Shown here: one piece after another, positions 24,423 through 43,977 of the stretch
How positions within the stretch are numbered: the first letter of the stretch is position 1
Layout: each line of letters begins with the position of its first letter
Source of the DNA: Verrucomicrobiota bacterium
Lineage (GTDB): Bacteria; Verrucomicrobiota; Verrucomicrobiia; Limisphaerales; J093
Length of the DNA: 64,000 nt
Assembly: GCA_027493615.1 (NCBI GenBank)
Contig: JAOSKK010000002.1
Span: 186,001-250,000 of the forward strand
Direction of reading: 5' to 3'
The notes under the pieces: model-generated
The model's input: only the letters and a program-made list of their open reading frames with translations
Told to the model about the DNA's origin: nothing
The model's database searches: none
Made by a program: the position numbers and the translations under genes

Positions 24423-24689
24423 GTGAAAGATTACATAACACTGGGCCTGTGGGTGCTGATCGTGGGCGGCGTTTTCGTCTACTTGTGGCGAAAAGGCATG
24501 CTGACCCGCATCGCCTCCTATTTTGCGGAGACGCGGGAGGAACTGCGGAAGTGCACGTGGCCGACGTGGGCGGAACTGAAAGGTTCCACGGTGGTGGTGA
24601 TGATTGCGATTGCGTTGCTGGGTTTGTTCACGGTCCTTTCGGACTTTGTGATTCTGAGCATTGTGCGGCGGGTGTTGCCCCAACTTTAG
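24423..24689 (+). CDS. secE: Preprotein translocase subunit SecE
   Basis: ASYFAETREELRKCTWPTWAELKGSTVVVMIAIALLGLFTVLSDFVI; position between tuf and nusG. Confidence 0.93.
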   Translation: MKDYITLGLWVLIVGGVFVYLWRKGMLTRIASYFAETREELRKCTWPTWAELKGSTVVVMIAIALLGLFTVLSDFVILSIVRRVLPQL

Positions 24690-24716
24690 TGCGGCGGCCA
24701 GCCCAACTCTCCCTCC

Positions 24717-25265
24717 ATGAGCAGCCAGTGGTTTGTTCTGCACACGCTTTCCGGCCAGGAGCTGAAGGTGAAGGAAAGCATTGAGCGCCGGGTCAAGACG
24801 GAGGAGATGACCGACTGCATCCAGGAAGTGCTGGTGCCGATGGAGAAGGTGGCCGAGGTGCGCGGCGGCAAGAAGTCGGTGTCGACCCGCAAGCTGCATC
24901 CGGGGTATGTGTACATCCGGATGGAGCTCTACGACGAGAACCAGCGGGTCATTCCGCGCGCGTTCTACTTCATCAAGGAGACGCAGGGGGTGATCGGGTT
25001 CATCGGGGGCGACCGGCCGCAGACGGCGACGACCGAGGAGATGGAGTACATCAAGGCGCAGGTCTCGGAGTCGGAGGAGAGCGAGCGGCCGAAGGTGAGT
25101 TTCGAGGTGGGGGAGACGGTCAAGATCAACGACGGTCCGTTCCTGAACTTCACGGGGGTGATCGAGGAGATCGATCCCACGCGGGGCAAACTGAAGGTGA
25201 CGGTCAATATTTTCGGCCGGAGCACGCCGGTCGAGCTGGAGTACTGGCAACTGGAGAAGGCGTGA
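24717..25265 (+). CDS. nusG: Transcription termination/antitermination protein NusG
   Basis: MSSQWFVLHTLSGQELKVKESIERR; LHPGYVYIRMELYDENQRV; FEVGETVKINDGPFLNFTGVIEEIDPTRGKLKVTVNIFGRSTPVELEYWQLE. Confidence 0.96.
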   Translation: MSSQWFVLHTLSGQELKVKESIERRVKTEEMTDCIQEVLVPMEKVAEVRGGKKSVSTRKLHPGYVYIRMELYDENQRVIPRAFYFIKETQGVIGFIGGDRPQTATTEEMEYIKAQVSESEESERPKVSFEVGETVKINDGPFLNFTGVIEEIDPTRGKLKVTVNIFGRSTPVELEYWQLEKA

Positions 25266-25319
25266 GGCATTGGGGGCGCGGTGTCGAGCAGACCCGGGCT
25301 CCCGCGAGAACGGCATTGT

Positions 25320-25745
25320 ATGGCGAAGAAGGTCATCGGACAGATCAAACTGCAGATTCCGGCGGGCCAGGCGAACCCGGCACCGCCCGTGGGCCCGGCC
25401 TTGGGCCAGCACGGGGTGAACATCATGGGGTTCTGCAAGGAGTTCAACGCGCGGACCAAGGATCAGCCGGGCATGATCATCCCGGTGGTCATCACGGTCT
25501 TTCAGGACAAGTCCTTCACCTTCATCACCAAATCGCCGCCGGCGGCGGTATTGCTCAAGAAGGCGGCGGGCATCGCGTCGGGTTCGAAGGTGCCGAACAA
25601 GGAAAAGGTGGGCAAAGTGACGCGCAAGCAGGTGCTCGAGATTGTCAAACTCAAGTCCAACGACCTCAACGCCGTGTCCGAAGAGGCGGCCATCCGCGTG
25701 ATTGCCGGCACGGCCCGCAGCATGGGCCTCGACGTCGTGGATTAA
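25320..25745 (+). CDS. rplK: 50S ribosomal protein L11
   Basis: [68 protein letters not shown]. Confidence 0.98.
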   Translation: MAKKVIGQIKLQIPAGQANPAPPVGPALGQHGVNIMGFCKEFNARTKDQPGMIIPVVITVFQDKSFTFITKSPPAAVLLKKAAGIASGSKVPNKEKVGKVTRKQVLEIVKLKSNDLNAVSEEAAIRVIAGTARSMGLDVVD

Positions 25746-25795
25746 ACGAAACCAACCGCGGGAGAGCCTCGGCTCGTCAACACCGCAATCCTCCC

Positions 25796-26503
25796 ATGGC
25801 AACACAAGGCAGCAAACGATACCGCAAGGCGCTGGGCCTGGTGGACTCGACCAAGACGTACCCACTGAAGCAGGCGGTGGAACTCCTGGTCAAACTCCCC
25901 CGCGCCAAGTTCAACGAGACCCTCGAACTCGCGTTCAACCTCGGCGTGGACCCGAAGCAGTCCGACCAGATTGTGCGGGGCACCGTCCCTTTGCCGCATG
26001 GAAGCGGCAAGGTGGTGCGGGTGTTGGTGTTCGCCAAGCCGGGCGCGGCGGCGGACGCCGCCCGGGCGGCGGGGGCGGAGCACGTGGGGTACGACGAGCT
26101 CATCAAGAAGTGCCAGGAGGGATGGGCGGATTTCGACGTGGCGGTGGCGACGCCCGAGGCCATGGGCGAGGTGCGCAAACTGGGCAAGGTCCTTGGGCCG
26201 CGCGGCCTGATGCCAAACCCGAAGACCGGCACGGTCACCGACGACACGGCCAAGGCCGTGAAGGAAGTCAAGGCGGGCCGGGTCGAGTACAAGACGGACA
26301 AGGCGGGGAACATCCACGTGCCCGTGGGCAAGCTCAGTTTTTCGCCCGAGCAGATTTACGAGAACTCGCGGGCGGTGATCGATGCCGTGCTGCGGGCCCG
26401 GCCGCAGAGTGTGCGCGGGGTGTACGTGCGGAACGCGACACTCACAAGCACCATGAGCCCGGCGATCCGGTTGGATCTGCGGGACCTGCAACAGGCGGCC
26501 TAA
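25796..26503 (+). CDS. rplA: 50S ribosomal protein L1
   Basis: ELAFNLGVDPKQSDQIVRGTVPLPHGSGKVVRVLVFAK; KLGKVLGPRGLMPNPKTGTVT. Confidence 0.98.
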   Translation: MATQGSKRYRKALGLVDSTKTYPLKQAVELLVKLPRAKFNETLELAFNLGVDPKQSDQIVRGTVPLPHGSGKVVRVLVFAKPGAAADAARAAGAEHVGYDELIKKCQEGWADFDVAVATPEAMGEVRKLGKVLGPRGLMPNPKTGTVTDDTAKAVKEVKAGRVEYKTDKAGNIHVPVGKLSFSPEQIYENSRAVIDAVLRARPQSVRGVYVRNATLTSTMSPAIRLDLRDLQQAA

Positions 26504-26521
26504 CCTTTATCTTTCGATCTC

Positions 26522-27031
26522 ATGCGCGCTGAAAAAGCCTCTCTCACCCAGGAATACGTGGCCCGGTTGAACGCCTCGCCGTTCTTTCTGGTGGTGGATT
26601 ATCGCGGCCTGAAGGTGGGCCAGTTTCAGGAACTGCGCCGACGGTTGCGGCAGGCCGGCGCCGAGGTGCATGTCGTCAAGAACACCATCTTCCGCTTGGC
26701 GGCGAAGGAAGCGGGGTGGGCGATGTGGGGGGCGCTGGCCGGGCAATTGGCGGTGGTGACCGGGCGGCGGGACGTGAGCGCGGCGGCGAAGGTGCTGAAG
26801 ACGTTCCAGGCGGAGTTCGAGAAGCCGAAGCTCCAGTTCGGTTTCTTGGGGAACCAGCGATTGGAGCGGGCGGCGGTGCTGGAACTGGCCGACCTGCCGC
26901 CGTTGGAAGTGCTGCGGGGCCGTCTGTTGGGCTTGCTTCAAGCCCCCGCTTCACAATTGGTTCGGCTTCTCGGCACACCGGCCACGCAGCTTGCCCGGGT
27001 GCTGGAGGCACGGTTCAAACCGGCCGCGTGA
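26522..27031 (+). CDS. rplJ: 50S ribosomal protein L10
   Basis: MRAEKASLTQEYVARLNASPFFLVVDYRGLKVGQFQELRRRLRQAGAEVHVVKNTIFRLA. Confidence 0.95.
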   Translation: MRAEKASLTQEYVARLNASPFFLVVDYRGLKVGQFQELRRRLRQAGAEVHVVKNTIFRLAAKEAGWAMWGALAGQLAVVTGRRDVSAAAKVLKTFQAEFEKPKLQFGFLGNQRLERAAVLELADLPPLEVLRGRLLGLLQAPASQLVRLLGTPATQLARVLEARFKPAA

Positions 27032-27163
27032 TCGCGAGCAATTTCGCCGCGGCCATGGCAGGTCGTGGCGGAGCAGGCAATCGTAACCCAGTAAATCGTC
27101 GGCTCACGGGCCGTGAGCTGAAACCTCCGTGGCGCGGAGACGACGAGACGGAAAGGCAGAAAC

Positions 27164-27562
27164 ATGGCAGACCTAGGATCGTTGGTTGAACAATTGAGCG
27201 GGCTCACTGTCTTGGAGGCGGCGGAGCTGGTGAAGAAGCTGGAAGCCGCGTGGGGTGTGAGTGCGGCGGCACCGGTGGCGATGGTGGCTGCGGGCGCTGC
27301 GGCGGCAGCCGGCGGTGCTCCGGCGAAGCCGGCCGAGGAAGCCAAGACCTCGTTTGACGTGGTGCTGGTGTCGGCCCCGGCGGACAAGAAGATCGCGGTC
27401 ATCAAGGCCGTGCGTGAGATCAAGGCGGGCCTGGGCCTGGCCGAGGCGAAGAAGTTGGTCGAAGAGGCGCCCAAGCCGGTGTTGGAGGGCGCCAACCAGG
27501 CGGAGGCGGATGCCGCCAAGAAGAAGCTCGAAGACGTCGGCGCGAAAGTCGAAGTCAAGTAA
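27164..27562 (+). CDS. rplL: 50S ribosomal protein L7/L12
   Basis: [62 protein letters not shown]. Confidence 0.98.
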   Translation: MADLGSLVEQLSGLTVLEAAELVKKLEAAWGVSAAAPVAMVAAGAAAAAGGAPAKPAEEAKTSFDVVLVSAPADKKIAVIKAVREIKAGLGLAEAKKLVEEAPKPVLEGANQAEADAAKKKLEDVGAKVEVK

Positions 27563-27765
27563 TCCCCGGGTGACCTGCGGGCGGCGGCGACGTGCCGTCG
27601 CCCGCTCTGAACCGAACCCCATTGATTCCAGATAGCTCAGACGGAGCGAAGCGAAGCGCAGTCCAAGATGGAGCCGCGAAGTTCCTGGGAGGCAGGGACG
27701 GCGGTGTGGTGTCGTTTGGACAGGCGTTGTCCGGGCGGTGAAACGGCAGTCGTTGGAGAAAAGCT

Positions 27766-31686
<3,921 letters not shown>

Positions 31687-31725
31687 GCCGTTGATGCCCG
31701 CCGAACTGACTGACCCGACACGCGC

Positions 31726-35907
<4,182 letters not shown>

Positions 35908-35911
<4 letters not shown>

Positions 35912-38191
35912 TCCGGACCGGACTGTTCACACGCGCGGTAGGCGCCGACGTGACGGGGCGAAGTGCCGATGCCTCCGGCACACGCCGCCTCCTCACGTCG
36001 GCGCCTACAGTCAGGCTGGAGGGGCTCCGCCAGAACTCGGGCCAGTGCCTCGGCGTCTTGGGCGGGCGGAAGACAGGTGTTGCCGGTGCAGACGTAAGCC
36101 GTGGCACGGCCCTCGGTTGCCGGGAGTCCTGCGGCGAATGGTTCGACGCTGCCGGTCGTGCCCATCACGACTTGGTTAGGAGCGTACGTTTGATGGGCCG
36201 CCCGCACCAGTGCGTCGATCTCCTCCCGGCTTTCTCCCCCGGCGATCACGACCCGTCGGGGTTCACCCACCCAGTAGTCGAGCCCGCTGAGAAGGTGCGG
36301 CACGGCTTGGGAAGGTCGTTCAGGCGGGCGGCAAACAGGCGCAACGTCTGCTCCGCTGCCTTTCGGAAATCGGCGCGACCGGTGATGTCTGCCAGTTTGA
36401 GGAGGGCCAACACCGCCACGGAGTTTCCGGAAGGCTCGGCGCCATCGTAATCCTCTTTGACCTGCAGGATCAGGTCAGGACTGTCCGTGGGCGCCTGCCA
36501 GAAGCCGCCGTGGGCCGCGTCATAGAACCGCGCGATCATCGCCTCGGCGAGTTGGCGGGCGAAATCGAGGTGGTCCGCCCCGAGGGTGGCGGAGTAGAGA
36601 TCGAGCGTGCCGCTCAGCAGGAAGGCGTAGGCCTCGAGCAGTTGGACGGAGTCGCGCGCGCCGTCGCGCCACCGGTGATACAGCGTGCGGTTGGGGGCGT
36701 CCCACAACCTCTCCTGCAGGAAAGCCAGGTTGCGGCGGGCGGCGGCCAGGTAGGCGGGCTCGTCGAGGACGACGCCCGCACGGGCCAGCGCTCCCAGCAT
36801 CAAGCCATTCCAGGAGGCGAGCACCTTGTCGTCCAGGTGAGGACGGACCCGTTGGGCGCGCGCCGCGAGCATCTTGGTCTTGGCGGTTTCCAGGAGCGAC
36901 GCCTCGTCGGGAGCCAGTGCGGGCTGGGCCACGTGGAGCACATTCTGGCCGGGGGAGTGGATCGGGGTCGCTGTGGTCCAGGAAGTTGCCCTGCTCGGTC
37001 ACCCCGAAGTAGCGGGTAACGACGTCGAGTTCGGCGGGCGCGAGAAGGTTCTGCAGCTCGGCGCGCGTCCAGCAATAGAACCGGCCTTCCCTGCCTTCGC
37101 TGTCGGCGTCCTCGGCGGAGAAGAACCCGCCCTCAGGATGGGTCAGGTCTCGCAAGACGTACCGGATGATGTCGCGAACGGTGGCGGCATGGCGGGCGTC
37201 GCGGCTCACGAGGTAGGCGTCGAGATAGAGCTGCACGAGCTGGGCGTTGTCGTAAAGCATCTTCTCGAAGTGCGGGACCAACCACGCTTCGTCCACGGAG
37301 TAACGCGCGAAGCCGCCGCCGAGTTGATCGTACATGCCGCCGGCGGCCATGCGTTCGCACGTGTGCAGCACCATGTGGCGGGCTTCCTCGTCGCCGGCGC
37401 GCCGGGACCAGCGGAGGAGGAAGGCGGGGGTGGCTGGGGCGGGGAACTTGGGGCGCCCCGAAGCCGCCGTGCTGGGGGTCGTACTCGGCCTTCAGGCGGG
37501 TGGCGGCGTTGGCGAGGAGGACGGGGCCCAGGGCGAGACCGGTGAGGGGTTCCCTGGCCACATGCGCCGCGAGGCGTTCGTGGATCTCGGCGGCGGAACG
37601 GGCGACGTCTCCCTCACGTTCCTTCCACACCTGAGCAAGCTGTTCGAGCAGGTCGCGGAAACCGGGTCGCCCGGGGCGAGTGCGAGGCGGAAAGTAGGTG
37701 CCGCCATAGAAAGGGCGTCGGTCGGGCAGAAGGAAGACGTTCAGCGGCCAACCACCGCTGCCGGTCATGGCCTGGACGAAGGTCATGTAGATGCGGTCCA
37801 CGTCCGGCCGTTCTTCGCGGTCCACCTTGATGCTGACAAAGTGCCGATTCAGGAACTGCGCCACGGCCGGGTCCTCGAAGGACTCCCGTTCCATCACGTG
37901 GCACCAATGGCAGGTGGAGTAGCCGATGCTCAGGAAGACGGGCTTGTTCTCGGCGCGCGCCTTGGCGAAGGCCTCCTCGCCCCAGGGGAACCAGTCCACC
38001 GGGTTGTGCTGGTGCTGGAGCAGGTAGGGGGACTTCTCCTGCGCCAGCCGGTTTGTGGAGAGATGCGTGGTCACGTCGGGCTGCCGGGAAGACGATGGCG
38101 ACGGCGTGCGCGGTTCGGCCTGGTGCTGGCAACCCGGCAGGCCAGTCAGGGCCATGGTGGCGATCCCAACGCCGATGCACCCGCGCCACAT
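35908..38191 (-). CDS. DUF255 thioredoxin-domain protein, YyaL/SSP411-like, lipoprotein leader; about 3 frameshifts
   Basis: [92 protein letters not shown]. Confidence 0.9.
35937..36010. repeat. Palindromic interspersed repeat, family A copy 3
   Basis: GTAGGCGCCGACGTGACGGGGCG ... CGCCTCCTCACGTCGGCGCCTACAG, with inner GTGCCG-ATGCCT-CCGGCAC. Confidence 0.9.
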
Positions 38192-38352
38192 GGAGGATAG
38201 TAGCGTTCACGAACTGGCGGGCAAACCGGAGCCGCGAACTCGCCGCGCACCAGCCCGTCGTCTGGACAACAGTCCGGCGGGCGCCGTGGCTTGAGCGCCG
38301 TCGCGTGCGCGCTTGAGCGGAGACGGCCGGCAGCGTAGAAATCCGGACGTCA

Positions 38353-41089
38353 TGCATGCTTCCCTCCTCGCGTCTCCTCGGGTTTGCGCACTCCTTCTGC
38401 CCGGCCATGGTCCACTGGGGATCCGGGGTGGCCGGCGGTGGCGTGGGCTGGTGGCTGGCTGGATGGTGGTCGTCCTGGGGTTGGTAGCGTTCGAGGGTCG
38501 GGCGGCGGAGGAGTTCCGCGGTCGCTTCTTCCTTGGCAGCGGGGACGGGGAGTACCTGCGTTTGTTGGACACCGCGCGACGCCTGTTCGCCCCCGATCCC
38601 GAGTACCAGAACCTGGCCATGCTCTACTACCCTGCGTGGAACGGGCTGGTCGAGGGACCGACCTGGGACGCCTGGTGGGTGCAGAACAGTTACGGCCCGA
38701 CATACGCCGCCCTACCGTTCTTGGTGGAGCCTTTCGTCACCTTCCTGCAGAACTCCCAGGACCTTTGGTTCGACCAGATGGGCGACGGGCAGCGGGTCGG
38801 GGCAGCGCCGCCATTTGACTGGGTGGCGCCGGATGGCTGCCTGTGCGATGCGGCGCGGCCGGGGTGGATCGTGTACCGGCAGGGCGATGGCCGCACTCAC
38901 CTGCACGATTGGGGCCTCGAGTTCACGGCGGCGGGCCTCCTCCTTCAGTCGGAGTTGCTCCTCATCCAACGCGATCCGGCGGCGGTCGGACGTTACCTGC
39001 CGAAGCTCGAGCGGTGCGCGCGGTTCATCGAGACCCGCCGCGACCCGGAGCGGAACCTCTTCCTGGTCGGGGCAGCGGGCAATCTGCTGGCGCCGAGCTT
39101 CGCCGGCTGGAAGAAGCCCGATGGCACCTATGACAAGGCCTATCATGCCGGCTTGTCGGTGACCTATATCGCGGCGCTCGAGCGGCTGATCGAGTTGCAG
39201 AAGTTCGCCGGCCGCTCCGAGGAGGCGCGGCTTTGGACGCAACGGCGGGAGGACGCCCGGCGGGGTCTTGCCCAGCTCACCACCGACGAGGGCTATTTCA
39301 TCAACTCGCTCGATCCGGACGGGACGCGGCACGGCGTGTACGGCGCGGCGCGGCACGGGTATTTCGAGAGCTCGGTGAACCACGACGCCATTGCGTTTCG
39401 CGTGGTGGATGAGGCCCAGGCGGAGCGCATTTACGCCAAGATCGCGTCCATCCCCGGCCTGCGCCCGTACCACTTCATCCTGCCGAACCACCCTTCCTAC
39501 GACGACATGTACGAGGCGCCCGAGGGTCTGTGGGCCTACGGTACCTGGGTCAACGGCGGTCATTGGTCCACCTGCGAAGCGCGCATGATGCTGGGGTACT
39601 ACCGGCTCGGGAAGTTCGAGGACGCGCGGCGTTCGTGGCAGCAGTTGCTGACGTTCGCGGAACGGTTTCGCATGGACAACCCGCTGGTCAAGTTCGGGAG
39701 CGAGGTGTATCAACCCGGGCAGCCGATCAACCTCACATACGACGCGTTTGGCCCCCCGGCCGCTTTTGTAAGGGGACTTTTCGATTACCGGTATGGGGCG
39801 GAGGGTCTGACGCTTGTGCCGCAAATTCCGCCCGGCATCACAAGGCTGGAACAGCATTTCCCCGTTCGCCTCGGAACGAAGCGTCTGTATCTCGCCACCG
39901 TGGGTGCCGGCCCGGTCACCGCGGTGGCGATCAACGGCGTGCCCCGGACCCGCTTCGACGCCCGGGCGGTGTCGCTGCCAGCGGATGAACTGCCGGACAG
40001 GGCGGCCATCGAACTGGCCCTGGGAGGCGCGAAGCTGCGGGGGTTGGTCCGTGCCCGAGTTCAAGCTGGAGGTGCCCGCGGTTCCACCCCCACGACCAGA
40101 GTTGGCAGCGGCTGAAGCGCGCCAACCTGGCCACCAATAGCCTGCCGTTCCGCATCGGTGCCGACAGCCAGGGTGGCAACCGCTTTCGCGGTGAGATCGC
40201 CGCGGTCCATGTCTTCCGGCGGGCGCTCGATCCCCAGGGGATCGCGGCGCTGGCCCGGAGCGATGCCGGTGATCCGCTCCGGGATGACACGCTGGTGGGG
40301 GCCTGGTCGTTTGCGGAAACCGGGCCTGGTCTGTTCGGCTCGACCGGACCTTCCCCGCTGCCGGCGCGGCGCGTGGGGAGTCTTGGGCTTGCGTCGGGAC
40401 CTCACGGGCCGGCGATTCGCCTGGACGGTACGGGCTATGTGGAAGTCGCCCCGCAGCCAGCTCTCGATTTCACCGAGGCAGGCACCTTCGCGGCGTGGAT
40501 CCGGCCGGAGTCCTTCCCGGCGGGCGGGATGCGGATCCTGGACAAATCTGAGGTGGGCACATCGAACGGATTTCTGTTGGACACGCATCCGGGCCGTTGC
40601 CTGCGCCTGATTACGCAAGTCGGGACGCTGGATCATGCTGCCCAACTCGAGCCGGGTCGCTGGACCCACGTGGCGGGGACGGTCAGTGCGGACGGCCGAC
40701 TGGCGTTGTACATGGACGGGCAGCCTGTCGCGGAGCGGGCGGGGGCGGGGGCGCCAGATGTTGCCGGGCTGCTTCGCAAGGCCCGGAGACTGGAGGACTT
40801 TCATCGCCGGTTGGCGCAGCAGGGCCTGGCCGGCGTGTATGAGGCCGCCCATGCGCGGCTGGCCCTGGAGAGTCTCGCCACGGCTCATGAACGGTTCCGT
40901 CGCCTCGATGCGGGAATGCTGCGGTTGCTGGCGGAGCCGCGGTCCCAGGTTGCCGCTGATTACGCCTATCTCGAGACCGCCCAGCGACTCGTTGATGGCC
41001 TGGTCAAAGTGCTGGACGCTTCCGCGAGCGATGGCGCTCCGGAGCGAGCTGAGGTGATTCGCTGCTGGGAAGCAACCGCCCGGGAGTGA
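38353..41089 (+). CDS. Secreted six-hairpin (MGH1/GH63-like) glycosidase-like protein with C-terminal LamG/concanavalin-like domain (frameshift(s) near 40060-40120)
   Basis: WDAWWVQNSYGPTYAALPFL, LHDWGLEFTAAGLLLQSELLL; LamG pattern GPAIRLDGTGYVEVAPQPALDFTEAGTFAAWIRPESF ... RWTHVAGTVSADGRLALYMDGQPV. Confidence 0.6.
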
Positions 41090-41119
41090 GCGGCGCGTCG
41101 CGACCAGGTCCGACTGGCC

Positions 41120-41836
41120 CTACTCGGCAAACTCGCGGATCTTCAGGTTGCGAAACCAGATCTCGCCGCCGTGGTCCTGGAGGAGCAGGTGGCCGCGGAC
41201 CTTGGTGCCGAAGGCGCGGACGTCCTTGAACTTGCTGTTGGCCACCGCGGCGAGGACCTCGGGACTGCCCAGCACGTAACGGAGGGTCAGGGCGCCGTTC
41301 AGCCAGTGTTCGACCTGATCGCCGCGAACGACGATGCGCGATTCGTTGAACTGGCCAGCGGGGCGGAGCCGGATGGGGATGATCGGCGGAAGGACATCGT
41401 AGAAGCCCGCGGTACCGCCCTTGCTCGGCGCCTGTTCGGCTTCGACCGTCCGGCCAGTAAGGAGCTGGTACTCGTGGCCAATGGCGCCGCCGCGGTCGCG
41501 TGTGACGAAATACTTCACGCCGCTGTTTCCATTGGGGGCCATGCGCCATTCGAAGCTGAACTCGAAATCGGCGAACGTCGCCTCGGTGATGATATCGCCA
41601 CCGCCGCCACGGCCGCTGTGGGTGAGGCAACCGTCTTTCACGGTCCAGCCCTGGCGGGGAAACCCTTCGTGGCTGAAGCCGCGCCAGCCGGCCGGGGACG
41701 CGCCGTCGAACAGCCACCGCCAGCCCGCGGCTTGCTCGGCATCGGTGAGGGAAGGCAAGGCGGTGGGGCCGGCCGCGGCCGCAGAGACGACGGCGGCCAG
41801 GCCGAGGAGCAGGATCCAGGGACGAACGGCGTGCAT
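41120..41836 (-). CDS. DUF1080 (3-keto-disaccharide hydrolase) domain secreted protein
   Basis: MHAVRPWILLLGLAAVVSAAAAG leader; GWRWLFDGASPAGWRGFSHEGFPRQGWTVKDGCLTHSGRGGGGDIITEATFADFEFSFEWRMAPNGNSGVKYFV. Confidence 0.93.
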   Translation of the reverse strand: MHAVRPWILLLGLAAVVSAAAAGPTALPSLTDAEQAAGWRWLFDGASPAGWRGFSHEGFPRQGWTVKDGCLTHSGRGGGGDIITEATFADFEFSFEWRMAPNGNSGVKYFVTRDRGGAIGHEYQLLTGRTVEAEQAPSKGGTAGFYDVLPPIIPIRLRPAGQFNESRIVVRGDQVEHWLNGALTLRYVLGSPEVLAAVANSKFKDVRAFGTKVRGHLLLQDHGGEIWFRNLKIREFAE

Positions 41837-41926
41837 CGACGTCGGATGTAAACGGGGACGGGGGCGGGTCAAGGGGTTCGGCTTGGCACTCGACGGGCCG
41901 GCGCGGGGTTGGTTGAGTGCGGGGCG

Positions 41927-42565
41927 ATGAACATCGGCGACTTGCGCCAGGATTACACGCGCGACGAACTGCACCGTCGCGATTTGAAGCCGGATCCCTT
42001 CGACCAGTTTGAGGTCTGGTTCAAGGAGGCCTGCTCGAGCGGCATGCTCGAGCCCAACGCGATGAGCCTCGCGACGGTGGATGCCGCGGGTCGCCCCTCG
42101 CTCCGGACGGTCCTGCTGAAGAAGTGGGACGCCTCCGGTTTCGTCTTCTTCACCAACCTCGAGAGCCGCAAGTCGCGGCAGATGGCCGACAACCCGAACG
42201 TATCCCTCTTGTTTCCCTGGCTGCTACTGCAGCGGCAGGTGGCCATCAACGGCACGGCGGAGCGCATTCCCACCGCGGAGGTGGTGGCGTATTTCGTGAC
42301 CCGACCGTTCGGGAGCCAGTTGGCGGCCTGGGCTTCGCCGCAAAGCCGGGTCATCTCCACCCGCTCCCTGCTCGAGGCGAAGTGGGAGGAGATGAAGCGC
42401 AAGTTCCGGGAAGGCCACGTGCCGCTCCCGTCGTTCTGGGGTGGGTACCGGGTCCGGCCCGTGGACTTTGAATTCTGGCAAGGCCGGAGCAGCCGGTTGC
42501 ACGACCGCTTCCTGTACACGCCCAAAGGCGACGGGACCTGGCAGCTCGATCGGTTGGCCCCTTGA
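41927..42565 (+). CDS. pdxH: Pyridoxamine 5'-phosphate oxidase
   Basis: PFDQFEVWFKEA; EPNAMSLATVDAAGRPSLRTVLLKKWDASGFVFFTNLESRKSRQMADNPNVSLLFPW; WGGYRVRPVDFEFWQGRSSRLHDRFLY. Confidence 0.97.
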   Translation: MNIGDLRQDYTRDELHRRDLKPDPFDQFEVWFKEACSSGMLEPNAMSLATVDAAGRPSLRTVLLKKWDASGFVFFTNLESRKSRQMADNPNVSLLFPWLLLQRQVAINGTAERIPTAEVVAYFVTRPFGSQLAAWASPQSRVISTRSLLEAKWEEMKRKFREGHVPLPSFWGGYRVRPVDFEFWQGRSSRLHDRFLYTPKGDGTWQLDRLAP

Positions 42566-42612
42566 CGGGCGAGGTTCTGGAGCGGCCCCAGCCCGGTCGT
42601 CCCTCCTGCTCG

Positions 42613-42686
42613 CTGTAGGCGCCGACGTGAGGAGGCGTCTTGGGGCCTGGGCAGCGTCGGATCGCCTCCTCACGCCGGCGCCTACG
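42613..42686. repeat. Palindromic interspersed repeat, family A copy 4
   Basis: CTGTAGGCGCCGACGTGAGGAGGCG ... CGCCTCCTCACGCCGGCGCCTACGG between convergent pdxH and obgE. Confidence 0.9.
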
Positions 42687-42707
42687 GGCTGTCCTGAACC
42701 CGCCGGG

Positions 42708-43894
42708 CTAGACGGTCGGCGCCGGTGAGGTGCGGCGCGCCCTTTCGACGGCGTCGCGGATGGCGGTTTTGAAGCGGTCGAGGCCCTCGTCAAACGCTGC
42801 GGCCATGGGGGAGGACCGGCACGCGTGGCACGCGGCGCTTGAACCGCCGGAGGCAGGCGGCCGCCTCCGCTTCATCCATCTTGTTGGCGACGATGAGTCG
42901 CGGCCGCAGCAGCAGACCCGGGTCGTGGAGTTCGAGTTCGTGGAGCAACTGCCGGTGGTCATCCCACGGCGCGCGCCCCTCCGTGCCCGCCATGTCCAGC
43001 ACCAGCACGAGGACGGGGCAGCGCGCAATATGGCGCAGGAAGGCGTGGCCCAAGCCCACGTTGCGGTGGGCCCCCTCGATCAGGCCCGGAACGTCGCACA
43101 CCATGAGCCGCTGGCCGTCCGGATAGGTGACCGTACCGACCTGGGGTCGCAGCGTGGTGAAGGGATAGGGGGCGATCTTCGGGCGCGCCTTCGAGATGGC
43201 GGCGAGCAGGGTGGACTTGCCGGCGTTCGGATACCCGACCAGGCCCACGTCGGCCAGGAGGCGCAGCTCGAGCAGGAATTCACCTTCGTCGCCGGCTTCA
43301 CCCGGTTGGGCAAACCGCGGCGTCTGACGACGGGAGGTGGCGAAGTTGCGGTTGCCGAGGCCTCCGCGGCCGCCGCGACAGAGCACGAAGCGCTGGCCGT
43401 GAACGGTGAGATCTGCGGCCAGTTCGCCGCGTCTGGCGCGGGGAGGGGGAGGGGAAGGGGCTTCCTGGGCGAGGTCCACTTCGTAAGCGCGAGCGCCTGC
43501 AGCGGTGCGAAAGACCAGACGCTGCTGCGCGCCGGTGGGCAGGACGGGGCGGGCGTCGCCGGCGGGTGCCGGCTCGGGTGCGGGGGGAGGGCGGGGAATC
43601 GAGGCGCCAGACCATGGTGCCGCACGGAACCTTGACCAGCAGGTCGGCGCCGGCGTGGCCGTCCATGCCTTTGCCCATCCCCGCCTGGCCGTTCTCGGCC
43701 AGCAGACGGGGTTGGTAGTACTGGTTGATGAGATTGTTGAGGTCGTGGTCCGCCTCCAGGATCACGTCGCCGCCGCGCCCGCCGTTTCCTCCGCTCGGCC
43801 CGCCCTTGGGGCGGAAGGTCTCGCGCAGGAACGCCACGCAGCCGCGCCCGCCGTGCCCGGCGCGGGCGTAGACTTTCACTTCATCGACGAACAT
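42708..43894 (-). CDS. obgE: Obg family GTPase (frameshifts near 43490 and 42800)
   Basis: MFVDEVKVYARAGHGGRGCVAFLRETFRPKGGPSGGNGGRGGDVILEADHDLNNL; LLADVGLVGYPNAGKSTLLAAIS; Obg fold KVPCGT. Confidence 0.95.
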
Positions 43895-43977
43895 CGAGGC
43901 GCGGCGAGAGGGAGGCGAGCGCCCGGGGAAAGCAAAAGGCGAGGCCGACGGCCTCGCCCGGGCGCAGGGGGCGGTGC

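Noticed and set aside
35937-36010. Classical rho-independent terminator for rpoC
   Set aside because: Strong dyad but no T-tract follows and the same unit occurs elsewhere, so it is better described as an interspersed repeat that may also affect termination.
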